NCBI RefSeq assembly: GCF_031432425.1
Contig: NZ_JAVKPH010000003.1
Span: 62,001 to 126,000, forward strand
Length of the DNA: 64,000 nt
From: Ruixingdingia sedimenti
Lineage (GTDB): Bacteria > Pseudomonadota > Alphaproteobacteria > Rhodobacterales > Rhodobacteraceae
Reading direction: 5' to 3'
The translations under genes and the position numbers were made by a program. The notes beneath the pieces were generated by a model. It saw only the letters and a program-made list of their open reading frames with translations, did not search any database and was not told the origin of the DNA. Below, piece by piece: positions 61,620 through 64,000 of this stretch; position 1 is the stretch's first letter, and every line of letters starts with the position of its first letter.

Positions 61620-61657
61620 GAAGGCGGGTCGGCAACGACCCGCCTTCCTGCGTTTTC
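61620..61657 (+). terminator. Intrinsic terminator after rplI
   Basis: A perfect 12-bp stem GAAGGCGGGTCG (61620-61631)/CGACCCGCCTTC (61636-61647) with loop GCAA is followed by CTGCGTTTT. It closes the ribosomal operon. Confidence 0.85.
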
Positions 61658-61716
61658 CGCGATTGAGTCGCGCCCCCCGCCGGGATAAGAGGCGCGCAAC
61701 GGGGTAAGGAGGTAAC

Positions 61717-62454
61717 ATGTTTGACCTTACGGGCAAATCCGCGCTGGTGACGGGCGCATCGGGCGGCATCGGCGCGGCCGTCGCCCGGCGGCTGCACGGC
61801 GCGGGCGCGGTGGTGGCGCTGTCGGGCACGCGGCTGGCGCCGCTGGAATCGCTGGCCGCCGAACTGGGGTCGCGGGCACATGTGCTGCCCGCCGATCTGG
61901 GCAGCGTCGAGGCGGTCGAGGCGCTGCCGAAGCAGGCCGCCGAGGCGATGGGCGGGCTCGACATCCTCGTCAACAATGCGGGCATCACCCGTGACGGGCT
62001 GATGATGCGCATGTCGGACGAAGACTGGGCGCAGGTGCTCGAGGTCAACCTGACGGCGACCTTCCGGCTGTGCCGCGCGGCGATCCGCCCGATGATGAAG
62101 GCCCGCTGGGGCCGGATCGTCAATATCGGTTCCGTCGTGGGCACCATCGGCAATCCGGGGCAGGCGAACTATGCCGCCGCCAAGGCGGGCGTGCTGGGCC
62201 TGTCGAAATCGCTGGCCGCCGAGGTGGCGACGCGCGGGATCACCGTGAACGTGGTATCCCCCGGCTTCATCACCACGGCGATGACCGACAAGCTGAACGA
62301 CGACCAGAAGGCGCGGCTCCTGGCGATCGTGCCGCAGGGCCGCATGGGCAGCGCCGAGGAAGTGGCCGGGGCGGTGCATTATCTGGCCAGCCCCGAGGCG
62401 GCCTATGTGACCGGCGCGACGCTGCATGTGAACGGCGGCATGGCGATGATCTGA
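61717..62454 (+). CDS. fabG: 3-oxoacyl-ACP reductase FabG
   Basis: 245 residues. TGASGGIGAAVARRL, NNAGITRDGLMMRM (a FabG-type loop) and the catalytic Ser-Tyr-Lys in NIGSVVGTIG ... NYAAAKAG are present, with the C-terminal GGMAMI end. AAGGAGG precedes the ATG. It starts the fabG-acpP-fabF cluster. Confidence 0.96.
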   Translation: MFDLTGKSALVTGASGGIGAAVARRLHGAGAVVALSGTRLAPLESLAAELGSRAHVLPADLGSVEAVEALPKQAAEAMGGLDILVNNAGITRDGLMMRMSDEDWAQVLEVNLTATFRLCRAAIRPMMKARWGRIVNIGSVVGTIGNPGQANYAAAKAGVLGLSKSLAAEVATRGITVNVVSPGFITTAMTDKLNDDQKARLLAIVPQGRMGSAEEVAGAVHYLASPEAAYVTGATLHVNGGMAMI

Positions 62455-62612
62455 GCCCCCCGGGGGCCCATGGGAAAGCGTTTGCCTGTGCGCGCGACTG
62501 TGCTATAGGCGGCGCTAGCCGATCCGGCCGCAGCCCGGCGCGTGGCCGGGGTAAACCGCTCGGACGAGCAAGGGACAAGCCCGGGTGCGCCCCGGCAGCA
62601 AGAGGAAAGACC

Positions 62613-62849
62613 ATGAGCGACATCGCGGAACGCGTGAAAAAGATCGTCGTCGAACATCTCGGCGTGGAAGAGGACAAGGTGACCGAGAACGCCTCGTTCA
62701 TCGACGATCTGGGCGCGGACAGCCTCGACACGGTCGAGCTGGTGATGGCCTTCGAGGAAGAATTCGGCATCGAGATCCCCGACGACGCGGCCGAGACGAT
62801 CCAGACCTTCGGCGATGCGGTGAAGTTCATCACCGAAGCCAACGCCTGA
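62613..62849 (+). CDS. acpP: Acyl carrier protein
   Basis: 78 residues. The phosphopantetheine Ser is in DLGADSLDTVELVMAFEEEF. The whole chain is acidic. It follows fabG by 158 bp with its own AGAGGAAAG ribosome site. It supplies the carrier for FabH, FabG and FabF in this window. Confidence 0.98.
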   Translation: MSDIAERVKKIVVEHLGVEEDKVTENASFIDDLGADSLDTVELVMAFEEEFGIEIPDDAAETIQTFGDAVKFITEANA

Positions 62850-62874
62850 CCGTCCGGCCCCCGGGCCCGATGCG

Positions 62875-62899
62875 GGGCGCCCCTCGGGGCGCCCTTTTT
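62875..62899 (+). terminator. Intrinsic terminator after acpP
   Basis: GGGCGCCC (62875-62882), loop CTCG, GGGCGCCC (62887-62894), then TTTTT and a further TTTT. High-level acpP expression makes a strong terminator expected. Confidence 0.88.
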
Positions 62900-62933
62900 G
62901 TTTTGACCGGGACCGTCGTGCAGGTGGATGGGA

Positions 62934-63076
62934 CAGGGCCGGGGGCCAGCCCCCGGACCCCCGGGATATTTATGGACAGAAAGTGAAAGGGGGCGGCTTT
63001 CTCTTCCAGGGAAGGTGCCCGCGGCTTCATCTTTTCCCAAATACTCCGGGGGTCCGGGGGCTGGCCCCCGGCCCTG
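62934..63076. repeat. Composite inverted-repeat element 2
   Basis: Left arm 62934-62971 and right arm 63039-63076 match at 36 of 38 positions when inverted. Core GGATATTTATGGACAG-AAAGTG at 62964-62985 and reverse tail CTTCATCTT at 63025-63033. It fills most of the 348-bp acpP-fabF gap (62850-63197) beyond the terminator. Its left arm is identical to element 1. Confidence 0.8.
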
Positions 63077-63197
63077 ACCCGTCCACCCGCGCAAGGCCGG
63101 GCAGGGCGGCCTGCCGCCGCCGCAGCGCGGCCCATGTTGCGCGGCTGTCGCGGGGCGTGTATCACCGCGGCGGTATGCACCGGCTGAGAGGTTCCAT

Positions 63198-64000
63198 ATG
63201 CGTCGCGTTGTGATCACGGGTCTGGGAATGGTGACGCCGCTCGCCTGCGGGGTGGAAGAGACCTGGCGGAGGCTTCTGGCCGGGCAATCCGGGGCGGGGC
63301 CGATCACTCGGTTCGACACGTCGAACGTGGTCACGACCTATGCCTGCGAGATCCCGTTCGGCGACGGCAGCGACGGGACCTTCAACCCCGACGACTGGAT
63401 GGAGGCCAAGGACCGCCGCAAGGTGGACGACTTCATCCTTTACGGTATGGCCGCCGCCGTGCAGGCGGTGCGGGATTCGGGGTGGGAGCCCGCGTCCGAG
63501 GAGGACCGCGAGCGCACTGGGGTGATGATCGGATCCGGCATCGGCGGGCTGACCTCGATCGCCGAGACGGCGGTGCTGATCAAGGAGCGGGGGCCCAAGC
63601 GCGTGTCGCCCTTCTTCATCCCCGGCGCGCTGATCAACCTGATTTCGGGGCAGGTCAGCATCCGTTTCGGCTTCAAGGGCCCGAACCATGCCGTCGTCAC
63701 CGCCTGTTCCACCGGCGCGCATGCCATCGGCGATGCGGCGCGGCTGATCCAGTGGGGGGATGCGGATGTGATGGTCGCGGGCGGGGCGGAAAGCCCGATC
63801 AGCGAGATCGGCATCGCCGGGTTCAACGCCTGCAAGGCGCTGTCGACCAAGCGCGCGGACGATCCGGCCAAGGCCAGCCGCCCCTATGACGCCGACCGCG
63901 ACGGGTTCGTGATGGGCGAGGGCGCGGGCGTCGTGGTGCTGGAGGAATACGAACACGCCAAGGCCCGCGGGGCGAAGATCTATGCCGAGGTTCTGGGCTA
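63198..64000 (+). CDS. fabF: 3-oxoacyl-ACP synthase II (3' truncated by window end)
   Basis: An open frame from ATG 63198 runs to the window end without a stop; about 267 residues are present of the usual 420. It shows VVITGLGMVTPL, GIGGLTSIAE and the active-site Cys170 in TACSTGAHA. The downstream His pair lies beyond the window. The ATG is preceded by GAGAGG. It elongates fatty acids with FabG and AcpP. Confidence 0.97.
   Translation, partial: MRRVVITGLGMVTPLACGVEETWRRLLAGQSGAGPITRFDTSNVVTTYACEIPFGDGSDGTFNPDDWMEAKDRRKVDDFILYGMAAAVQAVRDSGWEPASEEDRERTGVMIGSGIGGLTSIAETAVLIKERGPKRVSPFFIPGALINLISGQVSIRFGFKGPNHAVVTACSTGAHAIGDAARLIQWGDADVMVAGGAESPISEIGIAGFNACKALSTKRADDPAKASRPYDADRDGFVMGEGAGVVVLEEYEHAKARGAKIYAEVLG

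Noticed and set aside
63210..63217. GTGATCAC at the start of fabF as an operator
   Set aside because: It is inside the coding sequence for the conserved VITG residues. Similar single copies occur in coding DNA at 13603 and 45574, so a lone site is uninformative.

Overview
The window is a contiguous, very GC-rich piece of chromosome from an alphaproteobacterium, most likely of the Rhodobacteraceae/Paracoccaceae. That placement rests on family knowledge: the plsX-fabH-ihfA-merR order, the long alphaproteobacterial Dcd, a TIGR02300 acidic protein, the nagZ-scpA-scpB order, an mdh-sucCDAB-lpd TCA block, (S)-malyl-CoA thioesterase and mesaconyl-CoA hydratase of the ethylmalonyl-CoA pathway, a TorF-type porin and sdhCDAB. 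No rRNA, CRISPR array, phage or transposase gene was seen. There are two tRNA genes (Pro-GGG, Ala-GGC).

Layout. 1-3250: phospholipid/fatty-acid initiation (plsX cut at the window edge, fabH), ihfA and a MerR-type regulator. 3316-12813: tRNA-Pro, dcd, a minus-strand run argS-SPOR-nagZ-scpA-scpB-small protein, msrB, an OlsB-like acyltransferase, tRNA-Ala, a TIGR02300 protein and a YgjP-like metalloprotease. 12843-16630: a small plus-strand catabolic operon (GntR, two SDRs, a small DUF1330-like protein, cytochrome P450). 16769-28302: minus-strand TCA block mdh, lipoprotein, sucC, sucD, sucA, sucB, glycosyltransferase, MAPEG, lpdA. 28448-33189: TauE/SafE permease, mcl2, NnrU-like, DUF1737, mesaconyl-CoA hydratase, TorF porin. 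33430-36806: sdhCDAB. 37001-37445: two small proteins.

37466-51861 is the most unusual stretch. On the minus strand lie LysR, UbiX-type flavin prenyltransferase, a Tat-exported substrate-binding protein with ABC permease and ATPase, crotonase, thiolase-like protein, DUF35 partner, acyl-CoA ligase, two acyl-CoA dehydrogenases, aldehyde dehydrogenase and a second LysR. A UbiD-type decarboxylase diverges from the first LysR. I read this as an import and degradation pathway for an aromatic or cyclic carboxylic acid in which side-chain cleavage could be retro-aldol, because the cluster has an aldehyde dehydrogenase but no 3-hydroxyacyl-CoA dehydrogenase and the thiolase lacks the canonical catalytic His. 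The substrate is unknown. A perfect 17-bp box sits at equal distance and in the same orientation before ubiX and ubiD.

52214-60160: ABC exporter, BON-LysM protein, a second acyl-CoA synthetase, an M3 oligopeptidase and an MBL-fold hydrolase. 60328-64000: rpsF-rpsR-rplI, then fabG-acpP-fabF (fabF cut by the window end).

The intergenic DNA carries several repeat families that the genes do not explain. One is a structured repeat of about 110 bp (three-way-junction fold) with a compensatory base-pair change between its two copies. Others are REPIN-like inverted pairs built on a GGATATTT / AGAAAGTG core, and a dispersed element found at 29.3 and 51.9 kb. Paired GTGATCAC palindromes two helical turns apart stand before both sucCDAB and sdhCDAB. 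All assignments come from reading the sequence and from family knowledge; no database search was run.
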